56,660 bases of DNA from Bryobacteraceae bacterium (GCA_030041495.1 JASHNT010000044.1:1-56660); one strand, 5' to 3'; numbered from the stretch's first letter, positions 9,026 through 18,008 are shown. Translations and numbers: made by a program. The notes: a model not told the origin generated them from the sequence alone.

Positions 9026-9876
9026 TTCGCTACCTCGAGAAAACTCTGCAAATCCTCTTCCTTGATGCGCGGCTCGCCCGGAGCCACGTTGTCCAACTTG
9101 CCTTCCCTCATCCACCGCTCCAGGCGGTCCACCAGTTCGTACAGGTGAGAAAACGAATCGACCACGAACAGTAGAGGCTGGTAGTGATCGATCTCGAAGC
9201 TCTGATTGACCACCCAGGCAAGCTGAAACGGATAGCGCTGCACTTCGGCGGCTTCGATCGCGTGCTGGATCTCGCCATAGGAGCTCAGCAGGCCGCTGCC
9301 GTATGCCTTTAGCCCTCCGCGGCCTTTCATCAATCCGAATTCGATGGTGAACCAAAAGAACCGAGCCATCGCCCGCACAATGCTGGTCAGCGTTTTCAGC
9401 CGCGTCTCGGCGGGCATGCCGGCCGCAAGGCCAGCCGCAGTGTGGGCGCACTCACCCAACCGCGCCAGGGTGTCCGCGAAATGCGGATCGGCGTGCATGG
9501 GCACGTGGCCGGCGACATCATGGAAAATATCCGGCTCCGGCAGATAGTCGAGCTTGGTGCTGGGCCGGATCGTGACGGTGGCTGGAAAACGGCGATTGCG
9601 CAGGCAATCGAAAAAGACGAAAGCCGGTACGTAGCCGCTGACGGCCTTCGCCTGAAACCCGGTCAAGGGTTGAAGGCGCCGGTTGACTTCATCCAGGCGG
9701 GGAATCCGGTCCGGACTCAGGTGCAGCGCTTCGAGGCCTCTGAGGAACCGGTGATTCGCGTACTTCTCCCATCTGGGCTGTAGACGCGCATACAACTTTT
9801 GCCACGCCAGTTGATTTTCGGCCGGGTAACGCTCATACCGCTGTTCGATGAACAAATCTGACGCTACAGCCGGCAT
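9022..9876 (-). CDS. phhA: Phenylalanine-4-hydroxylase (bacterial monodomain type)
   Basis: A pterin-dependent non-haem iron monooxygenase converting phenylalanine to tyrosine. The iron ligands are visible: His119 and His124 in FHDVAGHVPMHAD and Glu179 in FFWFTIEFGL. LTGFQAKAVSGYVPAFVFF and IRPSTKLDYLPEPD are family core sequences. GSGLLSSYGEIQHAI and FEIDHYQPLLFVVDSF follow. I chose ATG 9876 (284 aa, MPAVASDLFIEQRYERYP); the open frame upstream is not family-like. No pterin dehydratase is adjacent. It is the first gene of a two-gene operon with the MIO enzyme, which suggests a Phe to Tyr to downstream product route. Confidence 0.93.
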   Translation of the reverse strand: MPAVASDLFIEQRYERYPAENQLAWQKLYARLQPRWEKYANHRFLRGLEALHLSPDRIPRLDEVNRRLQPLTGFQAKAVSGYVPAFVFFDCLRNRRFPATVTIRPSTKLDYLPEPDIFHDVAGHVPMHADPHFADTLARLGECAHTAAGLAAGMPAETRLKTLTSIVRAMARFFWFTIEFGLMKGRGGLKAYGSGLLSSYGEIQHAIEAAEVQRYPFQLAWVVNQSFEIDHYQPLLFVVDSFSHLYELVDRLERWMREGKLDNVAPGEPRIKEEDLQSFLEVAK

Positions 9877-9985
9877 ACTCACGTCTCTGCTTATATGATG
9901 CGGCGGAGCGGCGCGCGGTAACAGTCGCCCGCGCAGGCTATACACGGGCTGGTTTCGACACCGGTCTCAGGAAGGCGGCGAAATC

Positions 9986-10435
9986 TCAGAACGCCAGCAC
10001 TTGCACGGAGCCGCGGCGGCGGCCCATTCGCGCCAGTGCCTTATCGAACGTCACCAAGGTCGCTGGGGCCGCTTCGGCAAAAGCGGCGAGATAGGCGTCC
10101 ATGACCGCCTTGGTTGCGTGCTTCCTCCCGAACTTGGCGGCGGCCCGGCGCAGCACTGGATCGAGGCCGGGAGGCTCCGGCAGGAATTCAACGCGTGGGT
10201 CCTCGCTCCAACGATCGAAAACGGCAAATGCGGCTTCGACCGTGAGCACGCTTCCGCCCATCACGGCTGTGTTGGTCAGCAAACGGAGCAGGCCGAGTTG
10301 CGTGATCCGGCAAAACAGGACGCGCGTCCGCGTGAGCGGGAGCGACGCGAGCCACCGATGCGCGGCGGAAGAAGAGGAATGAAGCCCCCAGGACAACGCG
10401 AGCCAGACGTTGATGTCAATCAAATAAGAGCTCAT
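9986..10435 (-). CDS. VapC-like PIN-domain toxin
   Basis: A predicted PIN-domain ribonuclease of a type II toxin-antitoxin pair (149 aa). Acidic PIN residues are visible in SYLIDINVWLAL, in KAVMDAYLAAFAEA and in LVTFDKALARM. RITQLGLLRLLTN is the typical second helix. The gene starts with an ATG 20 bp inside the antitoxin gene, the usual translational coupling. RNA target unknown. Confidence 0.88.
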   Translation of the reverse strand: MSSYLIDINVWLALSWGLHSSSSAAHRWLASLPLTRTRVLFCRITQLGLLRLLTNTAVMGGSVLTVEAAFAVFDRWSEDPRVEFLPEPPGLDPVLRRAAAKFGRKHATKAVMDAYLAAFAEAAPATLVTFDKALARMGRRRGSVQVLAF

Positions 10436-10643
10436 AGGGATTCTCGGCGCGAAGATGCAGCCGCCCTCTCGGCCCCTTGCCGGCGACCAGCGGGCCGGTG
10501 ACGTAACGCCCTTTGCGCCGCCGCTTCAGCGGAACCAGCCGCGCCCTTGGCTCCCCGCGCTTGGTGATTACAATCCCCTCCTCTGGCAGGTCATCCAGCA
10601 GAGACAGGACCCTCCGGCGCAGCTCGGTCGCGTTGAGATCCAT
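10416..10643 (-). CDS. Phd/YefM-type antitoxin of the VapBC-like pair
   Basis: A 75-residue antitoxin. The N-terminus MDLNATELRRRVLSLLDDL with ITKRGEPRARLVPLK is the Phd/YefM DNA-binding fold. The basic middle is followed by a C-terminal toxin-binding tail (RLHLRAENPYELLFD). It is upstream of and overlaps the PIN toxin gene. An 18-bp palindrome at 10652-10669 sits just before its start and is the likely site of autoregulation. Confidence 0.85.
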   Translation of the reverse strand: MDLNATELRRRVLSLLDDLPEEGIVITKRGEPRARLVPLKRRRKGRYVTGPLVAGKGPRGRLHLRAENPYELLFD

Positions 10644-10651
10644 GCCTTAAG

Positions 10652-10669
10652 TGTACATGAACATGTACA
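10652..10669. promoter_or_regulatory. Operator of the vapBC-like operon (perfect inverted repeat)
   Basis: TGTACATG and CATGTACA are perfect 8-bp arms separated by AA. They lie 8-26 nt upstream of the antitoxin ATG. Size and place fit an antitoxin-toxin autoregulation site. Binding is inferred. Confidence 0.7.
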
Positions 10670-10729
10670 GCTTGGTTGCAACCCACCATCTCAGCATGAT
10701 TCTCGATCCGAGCACGCCACCGGCGGCCG

Positions 10730-11227
10730 TCACGGAATCGCGATCAGAAGCCCCCAACTGATGCCCATGGACTTCTCGTGCCGGGGCCCGAAGGTGTACT
10801 CGTAAGCCGGTTCAACGAACCAACCCAGTTTGTGTTGCGCCTTGGGCCAGTACATGAAATCCAGGGCGAACTCCGCGGCGAGCGCGTTGCTCGATACGCC
10901 GAACTGCCGCGTGTGGACCCACTCCGGACCGGCGCCGGCCATCAATTCCGCCTTCTTGGAAAGCGTCCACGGCTTCTTGAAGAGAACGTCGGTGTCCCAT
11001 TCAACCGTGTGAGCGGAGAACACCGGGCTCGTTCCTATTTCTACCTCGAGCCAGTCTTCGATCGGCGTGAACTCGACGGCCATGTCGCCGCCCGCGCTCG
11101 ATCCACCGCTGAGGTTCCAGCTATTGGCTCCGCCGACTTCAGCGATCGCCGCCGGTTCGCTGTCGGAAGTCTGCGCAAAGCCGCTCGATGAAAAAAGAAT
11201 GAAAACCGCGAGAAGAAGTATTTGCAC
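10730..11227 (-). CDS. Secreted, probable outer-membrane beta-barrel-type protein
   Basis: A hypothetical exported protein of about 165 aa. The open frame begins at 11386, but a hydrophobic signal (VQILLLAVFILFSSSGFAQ) starts at a GTG at 11227, which I take as the start; the Shine-Dalgarno is weak. Alternating residues typical of beta strands fill the mature part (EVEIGTSPVFSAHTVEWDTDVLF, AEFALDFMYWPKAQHKLGWFVEPAYEYTFG). It ends near MGISWGLLIAIP, like small outer-membrane barrels. No named family recognised. It is divergent from the TIGR03437-type gene at 11362. Confidence 0.65.
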   Translation of the reverse strand: MQILLLAVFILFSSSGFAQTSDSEPAAIAEVGGANSWNLSGGSSAGGDMAVEFTPIEDWLEVEIGTSPVFSAHTVEWDTDVLFKKPWTLSKKAELMAGAGPEWVHTRQFGVSSNALAAEFALDFMYWPKAQHKLGWFVEPAYEYTFGPRHEKSMGISWGLLIAIP

Positions 11228-11361
11228 TGTGTAGGGCGCAGTGTAGCAGTTTCCAAGCCTTGTCGTTCGACGGTACGCGCTAGATCTATTTAACGCACTT
11301 GCTCGCCTCGATAGCACCCGGGCTACAATTTCTAATAAGCCCCGCGTCCCTAGGAGAACTC

Positions 11362-13503
11362 GTGCGGCGATACTTTCTTTTTCCATTCCTGCCTTCGGCT
11401 CTCGCTCTTTCCGCCGGTCTCTCCGCGCAGACCACCCCGGGGAGCATCATCGTGACGCACAACGCCTATATCCAGGGACCCTCCATCATCGATCCGGCCG
11501 GCAACATCTACGCCACGGTGCAGGGAGGAGCGGTGCAGGGCAATGACACTTACGGCACAGACAATCCGGCGGTTGCCACTCCCGGCGCGGCCCAGACGCA
11601 GAGCGGCGGAGCTTTTTGCCCCAGCTTCATGGGCGGCGACTCCTGCACCAGCGCCTTCATCGCCAAGACCGATCCCTCCGGCAACGTACTCCTCGCGACT
11701 TTCCTGGGTGGTCCGACCGACTCCTATGGATCGGCCATCGCGGTCGATTCCTCCGGCAACGTTTATGTAGCGGGCGCCACCGGTGGTTCCTTCCCCACGA
11801 CCTCCGGCGCGGCGATCGCCGCCAGCACCACCAGCCAAACCTTCGCCGCCAAGATCAGCGCGGACGGCAGCAAGTTTCTCTACGTCACCTATCTCCCCGC
11901 TACGATGCAGTCGGTCAACGGCATGAGCGTGGATGCGGAGGGTAACGCCTACATCGTCGGCGAGACCACAGCGCAAACAGGTAGCCCGGCGCATGCCTAC
12001 GCGGTCAAGCTGAGCACGGACGGCTCGACATTCTCTTACAGCGTGAAATTGGGCGGATCGAGTGCGGATTCCGCCTACGCCGTTAGCAGCGACTCGGCGG
12101 GCGATGCGTTCGTCACCGGCTGGACCAGATCGAAGGATTTCCCGGTTACCTCCGGCGTGATCCAGACTGCCCTCGCCGGCTCGGAGAACGTATTCGTTAC
12201 CGAGCTCGATCCCTCCGGCAACATTGTCGCGTCCACCTATCTAGGTGGTTCCGGTGTCGACGCGGGCGCCCAAATCCTGCTCGATTCACAAGGCAGCATC
12301 TATGTTTCGGGCACCACCACGTCGCCGGATTTCCCGGTCACCTCAAGCGCGTTTGAAGCGGCGGCGGCTGTGCTTCCATGGCAAGATTCGGAATCGCAGG
12401 CCTTCGCCGCAAAGCTGCCCCCGGATCTGAGCGGCGCGGTATACGTCACCTACTTCCCGGCATTCGGCGCAGTGATGGCGCTTGGTTCCGCGCACGATTT
12501 GTACATAGCTTCAGGAGGCGACGCGCCGCCGGGCTTGCCGTTGACTGCGTCGGCTCCGTTGCGATGCTTCGCAGGCACCGTCCCCTTCCCGGTTGTTTTG
12601 CCGCAAGCCATAGGGACCGAGTTCCTCGCCCATTTCAATGCCGGCGGGGGCCTGCTGGATTCGACTTACGTAGAACCCGCTGGAGGCTTACTTGCGCTCA
12701 CGCCTGCCGCCAACGGCAGCTTGCTGCAGGTGGGGTCCAGGGTAGCGCAGATCACGTTTGGAGGCGCGGGATGGATCGCGCCGCCGTGCCTGAGTCCGGC
12801 TACATTTAACGCCGCGAGCCTGGACGGCCCGCTCGCAACACCCGGCGAATTCCTGTCTCTATTCGGATGGGGCATCGGACCCGAGCAAGGCGTCGGAGCG
12901 GCTCCTGGCCAAACCAGCTTGGGAGGAGTTCAAGTATTCTTCGACGGCAACCCCGCGCCGGTGCTGTACGCACAGTCGCAACAGGTGAATGTGCAGGCTC
13001 CGTTTGAGATAGCCGGGGAGTCCTCCACCACCATCACGCTTCAGTACAACGGCACCACCTTCGGCCCGTTCCCGGTGCCCACCTACCCGGCCGATCCCGA
13101 ATTGTTCCGGTTCCAGCCCAATGTCAGCAATCAGGCGTTGGCCGAGAATCAGGACGGGTCGCTGAACGGCCCCTCGAATCCAGCCGCACCGGGCTCCGTG
13201 GTTACGCTCTGAGGCACGGGATACCCGCCCATCAGTCCCGCCTGCGTTGCCGGCGGGCTGAATCCACCTGAGGCCGCGAATCTGGCCACCGGCTTTGCCG
13301 GAGCCATGAGCATTAACGGAACGGTGGAGACGGCTGAATACACCGGCAGCGCGCCGGGACTTGCCTGCGGACTCATTCAAATCAACATTCAGGTTCCCGC
13401 CACGGCGTCATCGGGTACGTTGGTGATAAGCCCGCAAGTTTCCTTCAATAACGGTGGTTCCGCGTACGTGAGCCAGACGACCTCAGTCATCTATGTAAAC
13501 TAG
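11362..13503 (+). pseudogene. Secreted SBBP-repeat/TIGR03437-type protein interrupted by an in-frame TGA
   Basis: A large exported surface protein. GTG 11362 follows AGGAG (11352-11356) and gives the signal peptide MRRYFLFPFLPSALALSAGLSAQ. SBBP-like repeats follow, each with a core like AVDSSGNVYVAGATG, AVSSDSAGDAFVTGWT or LLDSQGSIYVSGTT. The C-terminal region starts at FNAASLDGPLATPGEFLSLFGWGIG and contains VFFDGNPAPVLYAQSQQVNVQAPFEIAG, a TIGR03437 signature. Codon 617 (13210-13212) is TGA, where the family usually has an aromatic residue before GTG. The frame then stays open for 96 codons (GTGYPPISPACVAGG to SQTTSVIYVN) to TAG at 13503, completing the domain. It may be a recent nonsense mutation, a sequencing error or a readthrough case. 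Confidence 0.82.
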
Positions 13504-14212
13504 TGACCTGTGCTTCTATATTCGCCTGCTCCGTGTCGATGCTGCCGGTGTCTTCCGCGCTGTACCTTTTCGTTGTCGTATAACTGAGCACCTTACCGAA
13601 TTGGGCCTCGCCGCCATTACCGCTGTACCGGTAGACAGTGATGTCGCGGCGATGGTCGCTCCACCGGGTGTCCCCTTGGTCGCGATGCCAATCCGCGGTA
13701 ACCAGAAACCCATTCAAAGGGCCGCTGGTAAAGACGCGCACTTCGCCGGAATCGACCGCGGCTGTAAGGTGAAAACGATCCTGCTGCGGGTCATAGACCC
13801 AAATGGCCGTTTCGTGAATTTGACCCGTCGAATAGAACGCGTCAGCCTTCATCACCAGCCCGCTCACGGGGCTGCTTCCCGAACGCAGCGGCCGCACCGA
13901 AAGAGACGACATCACCTGGAACGCCAGCTTCGAGTGGAACAGGTCCCTGAAATACGCGCACCGGCTCGCCGCGGGCGCGGCGCGGATAAAGCAAATTCTC
14001 GACTGGCTCGCTCCCTCATCCGACACGATCTCGCGCGCCGGGTTGATCGCCGCGGTTACCACGGCCTTCCAATCGCCAGTTGTCCCAAAGGCGCCCTTCA
14101 GATTGAACGGCGGCTGTTGGCGATATTGAGGAGCCGCCGGCCGCTGAGCGGGAAGACTCCGCTGGCCCAGCAGCGTCACCACGGCGGTCAGTACGATTTG
14201 CTTGGCGCGCAT
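13487..14212 (-). CDS. Secreted protein of unknown function
   Basis: A 241-residue exported protein. The signal peptide MRAKQIVLTAVVTLLGQRSLPAQ starts at ATG 14212; the frame is open further upstream without a better start. Readable segments are GDWKAVVTAAINPAREIVS, FHSKLAFQVMSSLSVRPL, ETAIWVYDPQQDRFHLTAAVDSGEVRVF and FLVTADWHRDQGDTRWSDHRRDITVYRYSG. These suggest a mostly beta domain. I recognise no family. It starts 16 bp after the stop of another secreted protein gene, so the two form an operon. Its 3' end overlaps the convergent TIGR03437-type gene by 17 bp. Confidence 0.65.
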   Translation of the reverse strand: MRAKQIVLTAVVTLLGQRSLPAQRPAAPQYRQQPPFNLKGAFGTTGDWKAVVTAAINPAREIVSDEGASQSRICFIRAAPAASRCAYFRDLFHSKLAFQVMSSLSVRPLRSGSSPVSGLVMKADAFYSTGQIHETAIWVYDPQQDRFHLTAAVDSGEVRVFTSGPLNGFLVTADWHRDQGDTRWSDHRRDITVYRYSGNGGEAQFGKVLSYTTTKRYSAEDTGSIDTEQANIEAQVTSLHR

Positions 14213-14228
14213 GAAGTTAACGGTAGGC

Positions 14229-15446
14229 TCATCGCGGGGCGGATGGCTCTGGCGATCGTGCTGCGGACGGCAGCACATCCTCTCGGATCCGGTTGGCCGC
14301 GCGGATAAGGGTTGCCGGGTCGCTATAGTCCAAGATCCGGCCGTGTAGCGTACTCAGTGCCTGGGCGATGCTGCCGGTCTGCCTAACGTTGGCCCGACCT
14401 AGAAGCTGCCTGACATAGAAGAATCTGGGCGCGGCCCCGCCGCGATCCAGTTCTTCCGCGGGAATCGCGTCGCGGAAACGCTCCTGCGGCCCGAGGAAGA
14501 TTACTGCCTCCGCCGGCGGATTCGCGTGAGCTTCGCCGTTGATCAATTGCGCAAGCAAATCCAGGTGGCCGCGGGGCCGCGCGAGCACGCCGTAATTTAT
14601 CGTGCCGAAATCCACGCGCATCAGAGCATCGCTCAACCGGTCGAACGAGCCCAAATGAAAGTCCTCATCGCGAAACACGATGCTTTGCTGATCGAGGCTA
14701 AAGCAAATCAGTCGAACGGAGCCGGCCGGCACCTCGCCCAGAACGGCCAGAACGCTTTCGAGGAGCATTCGCTGGTCTACTTCTCGAAGCTTCGACGGAT
14801 AGTTCTGCAGCGTGTACCAGTTCGGCGCAGCATCCAGGAGCAGGGTTAGCCGCTTGAGGTGGCGGCGCGGATCGCGCGCGAGCTGCTCCTTCAGAATGCC
14901 GGGGGACATGTCCGCCACAGCGCCTGGAGGCAAAGACAACGTCAGCCCCGATTCGGCGTTCACGTGGAACTCCTTGCGGCAAATCCGCCCGCGGTCGTCC
15001 AATACCAGCAAATCGACCGCGAACTTACCCTCGCCGGTCCAGAACCAGCCGCCCCAGGACGGGCGAGTCGGACTCCCGAGGTGGAGATTAACCCCGAATT
15101 CCGGGCTTTGGAGCAGGGTTTCGCTGGCAGCACGTGTATCGATAAAATACGCGACGCGACCGGGCTGATCTTGAGGGACCACACGGGCAACCGTCGACCA
15201 TTTGCGCCGCCATGCGGGATATTCGTCGGCCGGCGATTCAATCTCGTATTCCGCGCGCACCCCGAAAGTGCTACCGGTATGCAGATGCATAGTAATCCGG
15301 CAGCTCATCTTTTGTCCCGACCCTTGTCCCAAGGGCGGTGACTGGAATTCAGCCGATAGCTTTGCGGCTTGCGACGGATCTTTCACCAGGATCTGGCCGC
15401 CGGCCGCACAGGAGAGCATCGGGACGCAGATCCACGCGAGCCGCAT
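14229..15446 (-). CDS. Secreted protein with a possible VWA-like domain, function unknown
   Basis: A 405-residue exported protein. ATG 15446 gives the signal MRLAWICVPMLSCAAGG. The first half carries beta segments (SCRITMHLHTGSTFGVRAEYEIE, GKFAVDLLVLDDRGRICRKEFHVNAESGLTLSLPPG). The second half alternates strands and helices (LKRLTLLLDAAPNWYT, LESVLAVLGEVPAGSVRLICFSLD, AEAVIFLGPQERFRDAIPAEEL, PRFFYVRQLL). This recalls VWFA-like proteins of acidobacteria, but no MIDAS motif is clear. It is first in a two-gene operon of unknown role. Confidence 0.6.
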   Translation of the reverse strand: MRLAWICVPMLSCAAGGQILVKDPSQAAKLSAEFQSPPLGQGSGQKMSCRITMHLHTGSTFGVRAEYEIESPADEYPAWRRKWSTVARVVPQDQPGRVAYFIDTRAASETLLQSPEFGVNLHLGSPTRPSWGGWFWTGEGKFAVDLLVLDDRGRICRKEFHVNAESGLTLSLPPGAVADMSPGILKEQLARDPRRHLKRLTLLLDAAPNWYTLQNYPSKLREVDQRMLLESVLAVLGEVPAGSVRLICFSLDQQSIVFRDEDFHLGSFDRLSDALMRVDFGTINYGVLARPRGHLDLLAQLINGEAHANPPAEAVIFLGPQERFRDAIPAEELDRGGAAPRFFYVRQLLGRANVRQTGSIAQALSTLHGRILDYSDPATLIRAANRIREDVLPSAARSPEPSAPR

Positions 15447-15496
15447 CGAACCAACTATACCCGAATCCGCCACAGCGATGGTCGCAACCGCCCGGC

Positions 15497-15770
15497 ATGA
15501 CCTCATGCTGGCTCACACCGAAGGCGTCCGCCGGCCTTTTCGAAATCTGGAGCTATATTGCCGCCGACAACCCCGCCGACCGGGTGGAGAACGCCGCCCA
15601 CGAGGCCTGCGCCCTGATCGCCCAAGCGCCGCTGGCCGGGCAGGTGCGCAAGGACCTGACTGCCCCTCGCCTTCGCTTCTGGACCGTCGGAGGCTACCCA
15701 ATTACTTGATCGTCTATGATCCGGCAAACGTGGATCATGCGCATCCCTTCACGGCAGTTGACGATACCTT
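15497..15770 (+). pseudogene. ParE/RelE-family toxin relic (frameshifted)
   Basis: The frame from ATG 15497 reads LTPKASAGLFEIWSYIAADNPADRV, then APLAGQVRKDLTAPRLRFWTVGGYP, which is a ParE plasmid-stabilisation toxin. At about 15700 the frame stops, while the family ending NYLIVYDPA continues in another frame, so one base is missing. A second shift is likely before WIMRIPSRQL. No antitoxin gene is visible upstream; that side is occupied by the divergent secreted-protein gene. Broken and presumably inactive. Confidence 0.7.
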
Positions 15771-15889
15771 TGGTACGTACAGATGCCGAATCAGCCACTC
15801 GAAGACGCATTCAACTCAATGTTGCGCGCGGACTACGTCGCTCAGCGCGATGCCGCAAAATAAGCCGTCTCGCCGATTACTCTGGACTG

Positions 15890-16125
15890 TACAATGCGAT
15901 CGCGGAGGAGATCGCGCGATCCTGGCCAGCAATCCACCACGCAGTAGCCTTGCTCGGGGCACCAGCGATGGGCCTGGCGCTGCCCGTGTTGTTGATGGCT
16001 CTCTCGCGCCAGGTGACGGACTTCCTCCGTCACCATTTCGATCAGCCCAGGCCAGTCTCCCCCAGCGGGTTGCCCACGCCTTGCTGCAACAGCCTGACGA
16101 TCTCGGCCAGCGGCAGGATCATCTG
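15890..16125 (-). pseudogene. Transposase N-terminal remnant (IS256/mutator-like)
   Basis: Two minus-strand frames join into one protein start. LPLAEIVRLLQQGVGNPLGETGL (about 16050-16120) continues as LIEMVTEEVRHLARESHQQH and RQAHRWCPEQGYCVVDC (about 15925-16045). This resembles the N-terminal part of IS256/mutator-type transposases, where an RWG..QGYCVVDG stretch precedes the catalytic core. One frameshift separates the pieces and the rest is lost. The remnant abuts the 3' end of tRNA-Ser. The exact IS family is uncertain. Confidence 0.5.
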
Positions 16126-16132
16126 GATAAGC

Positions 16133-16226
<94 letters not shown>

Positions 16227-16253
16227 GCATCTGTTGCGTGGCCGTTCTGCACC

Positions 16254-16282
16254 ATTATACTTCGAAAAACCTTCGCTTTACG
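16254..16282 (-). promoter_or_regulatory. Probable tRNA-Ser promoter
   Basis: On the minus strand a consensus TATAAT (16259-16254) lies 28 nt upstream of the mature tRNA 5' end. About 16-17 nt further up is a weak -35-like GTAAAG (16281-16276). Spacing fits a sigma-70 type promoter. Confidence 0.5.
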
Positions 16283-16396
16283 AGAGTGCGTTGCAGGCGG
16301 CCGCAGAGCCGGTATTAAGGTCCGATGACAATCGCCTCTATTCCTAAGGTCTTGACCAGTCGATAGTAGATCGTCCCTTCCTATACGGACCGTTCG

Positions 16397-18004
16397 ATGG
16401 AACCTGATCGACAGGTCGCGCCCGCTGGCTTCCGGGAGTTCGCCGAGAGCATCGTCCGGCATGTGGACGAAGTCTTCTTCTGGACGAATCCCGGAGGCGT
16501 GCGGCCGTATTTTGTCAGTCCGGCTTACGAGCGGATTTGGGGCTACGCGTGCGAGAGCGTCTACGCGGAGCCTTCCTCGTGGGTGACCGCAATTCACCTG
16601 GAAGATCGCGAGCGCGCTCAAGAGGCGCTCGGCCAGCCGCTGGCGACCGCGATCGAATTCCGGATCGTTCGCCCGGACGGCGAAGAACGCTGGGTTTCCG
16701 TGCGGACCTTTCCAGTCCAGGACGACGACGCAGGGGTGCAGCGCATTATCGGAATCGCACAGGATTGCACGGAGCGCAAACTCGGCGAACGGACGCGAGC
16801 ATTCCTCGCCTCGATCGTCGAATCTTCGGAAGACAGCATCGTCGGCACGGATCTGGATGGACGGATCATGAGCTGGAACCGGGGCGCGGAGAAGTTGTTC
16901 GGATACGGGGCCTCGGAAGCCCTGGGGCAGCTTGTGACGCTGATTTTTCCTCCCAACCCGGGGATGGGGCTGAAGGTGATCGACAAGATTCGCCTCCAGG
17001 AAAAAATTGAGCGATTCGAAGTGGTGCGCGTGGCCAAGGGCGGCGAGCCGATCGACGTATCAGTGATTATTTCGCCCATCCGGGACCGCAGCGGCCAATT
17101 ACTGGGCGTGTCGGGCATCTACAACGACATGCGGCAACGCAAGCGTGCGGAGGCCGAGCTGCTGAAGGCCAAGGAAGCGGCGGAAGCCGCCAGCCGCGCC
17201 AAGGGCGAATTGCTCAAAGAAATCGAGCGGCTGAACAAGCAACTTAGGCAAGAGAATTCGCGCATGTCGGCGGAGCTGGAGATCACGCAGCGGCTCCAGC
17301 AGATGATGCTGCCGCGCGACCAGGAATTAAGGGGCCTCGACGGCTTGGATATTTCCGGCTCGCTCCAGCCGGCTACCGAGGTGGGCGGAGACTACTACGA
17401 CGTGGTGCCGACCGAAGACGGAGTGTTTTTCGGCATCGGCGACGTGACGGGGCATGGTCTGGAAAGCGGAGTGATCGCGATCATGGTGCAGTCGGCGGTG
17501 CGAACGCTGCTGACGGCCGGGGTCCGCGATAGCCAAAAATTCTTCGAGATTTTGAACCGCGTGGTCTATGACAACGTGCGGCGGATGCGCTGCGACCGCA
17601 ACCTGACGTTCGGCCTGGTGCGGTATCGCGACCGGCAAGTGAGGATAAGCGGCCAACACGAGGAGATCCTGGTGATCCGGCGGGATGGAGCCACCGAAAG
17701 GCATGACACGCTGGATCTCGGTTTCCCGCTCGGGTTGAAAGAAGATATTTCCGGCCTGGTGGGGGAAGCTCAGGTCGCGCTCGATGCCGGAGACGTCATG
17801 GTTGCGTATACTGACGGCATTACCGAAGCCGTGGACCCCACCGGCATCGCTTACGGCTTGCAGCGTTTGGCAGAGGCGGTGCGCAGCAGCCACCAGAAAC
17901 CGGCCGAGGAGATCCGGGAAGCGGTCTTGTCCGACCTCCGGGTGCACATAGGCAAAGGGCCGGTGCTGGACGACATCAGCTTGTTAGTCGTGAAGGGCGC
18001 CTGA
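16397..18004 (+). CDS. PAS-PAS-SpoIIE/RsbU-type protein phosphatase
   Basis: A sensory PP2C-like serine phosphatase of a partner-switching system (535 aa). The first PAS domain is near residues 15-130 (VDEVFFWTNPGG to GIAQDCTERK). The second is near 135-250 (FLASIVESSEDSIVGTDLDGRIMSWNRGAEKLFGYG to GIYNDMRQRKRAEAEL). A coiled coil follows (AAEAASRAKGELLKEIERLNKQL). The phosphatase domain has its metal-binding acidic motifs: EVGGDYYDVV, GIGDVTGHGLESG, VAYTDGITEAVD and DDISLLVVKG. It begins a tight operon with a diguanylate cyclase, an HATPase-like protein and a STAS-like protein (gap 4 bp, then two ATGA overlaps). The likely substrate is the STAS-like protein at 19483. Confidence 0.92.
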   Translation: MEPDRQVAPAGFREFAESIVRHVDEVFFWTNPGGVRPYFVSPAYERIWGYACESVYAEPSSWVTAIHLEDRERAQEALGQPLATAIEFRIVRPDGEERWVSVRTFPVQDDDAGVQRIIGIAQDCTERKLGERTRAFLASIVESSEDSIVGTDLDGRIMSWNRGAEKLFGYGASEALGQLVTLIFPPNPGMGLKVIDKIRLQEKIERFEVVRVAKGGEPIDVSVIISPIRDRSGQLLGVSGIYNDMRQRKRAEAELLKAKEAAEAASRAKGELLKEIERLNKQLRQENSRMSAELEITQRLQQMMLPRDQELRGLDGLDISGSLQPATEVGGDYYDVVPTEDGVFFGIGDVTGHGLESGVIAIMVQSAVRTLLTAGVRDSQKFFEILNRVVYDNVRRMRCDRNLTFGLVRYRDRQVRISGQHEEILVIRRDGATERHDTLDLGFPLGLKEDISGLVGEAQVALDAGDVMVAYTDGITEAVDPTGIAYGLQRLAEAVRSSHQKPAEEIREAVLSDLRVHIGKGPVLDDISLLVVKGA

Positions 18005-18008
18005 TGCC

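Noticed and set aside
9026-9451. N-terminal extension of the MIO enzyme frame
   Set aside because: It lies inside phhA in another frame; the overlapping ATGA start is typical for coupling.
9940-9970. Resemblance to a tmRNA 5' end (GGCTGGTTTCGAC)
   Set aside because: The tmRNA body would run into the PIN toxin gene and no tag frame or 3' tRNA-like end is visible.
15782-15859. 26-codon open frame MPNQPLEDAFNSMLRADY onward
   Set aside because: No ribosome site and no family signal, and it lies in the degraded scar.
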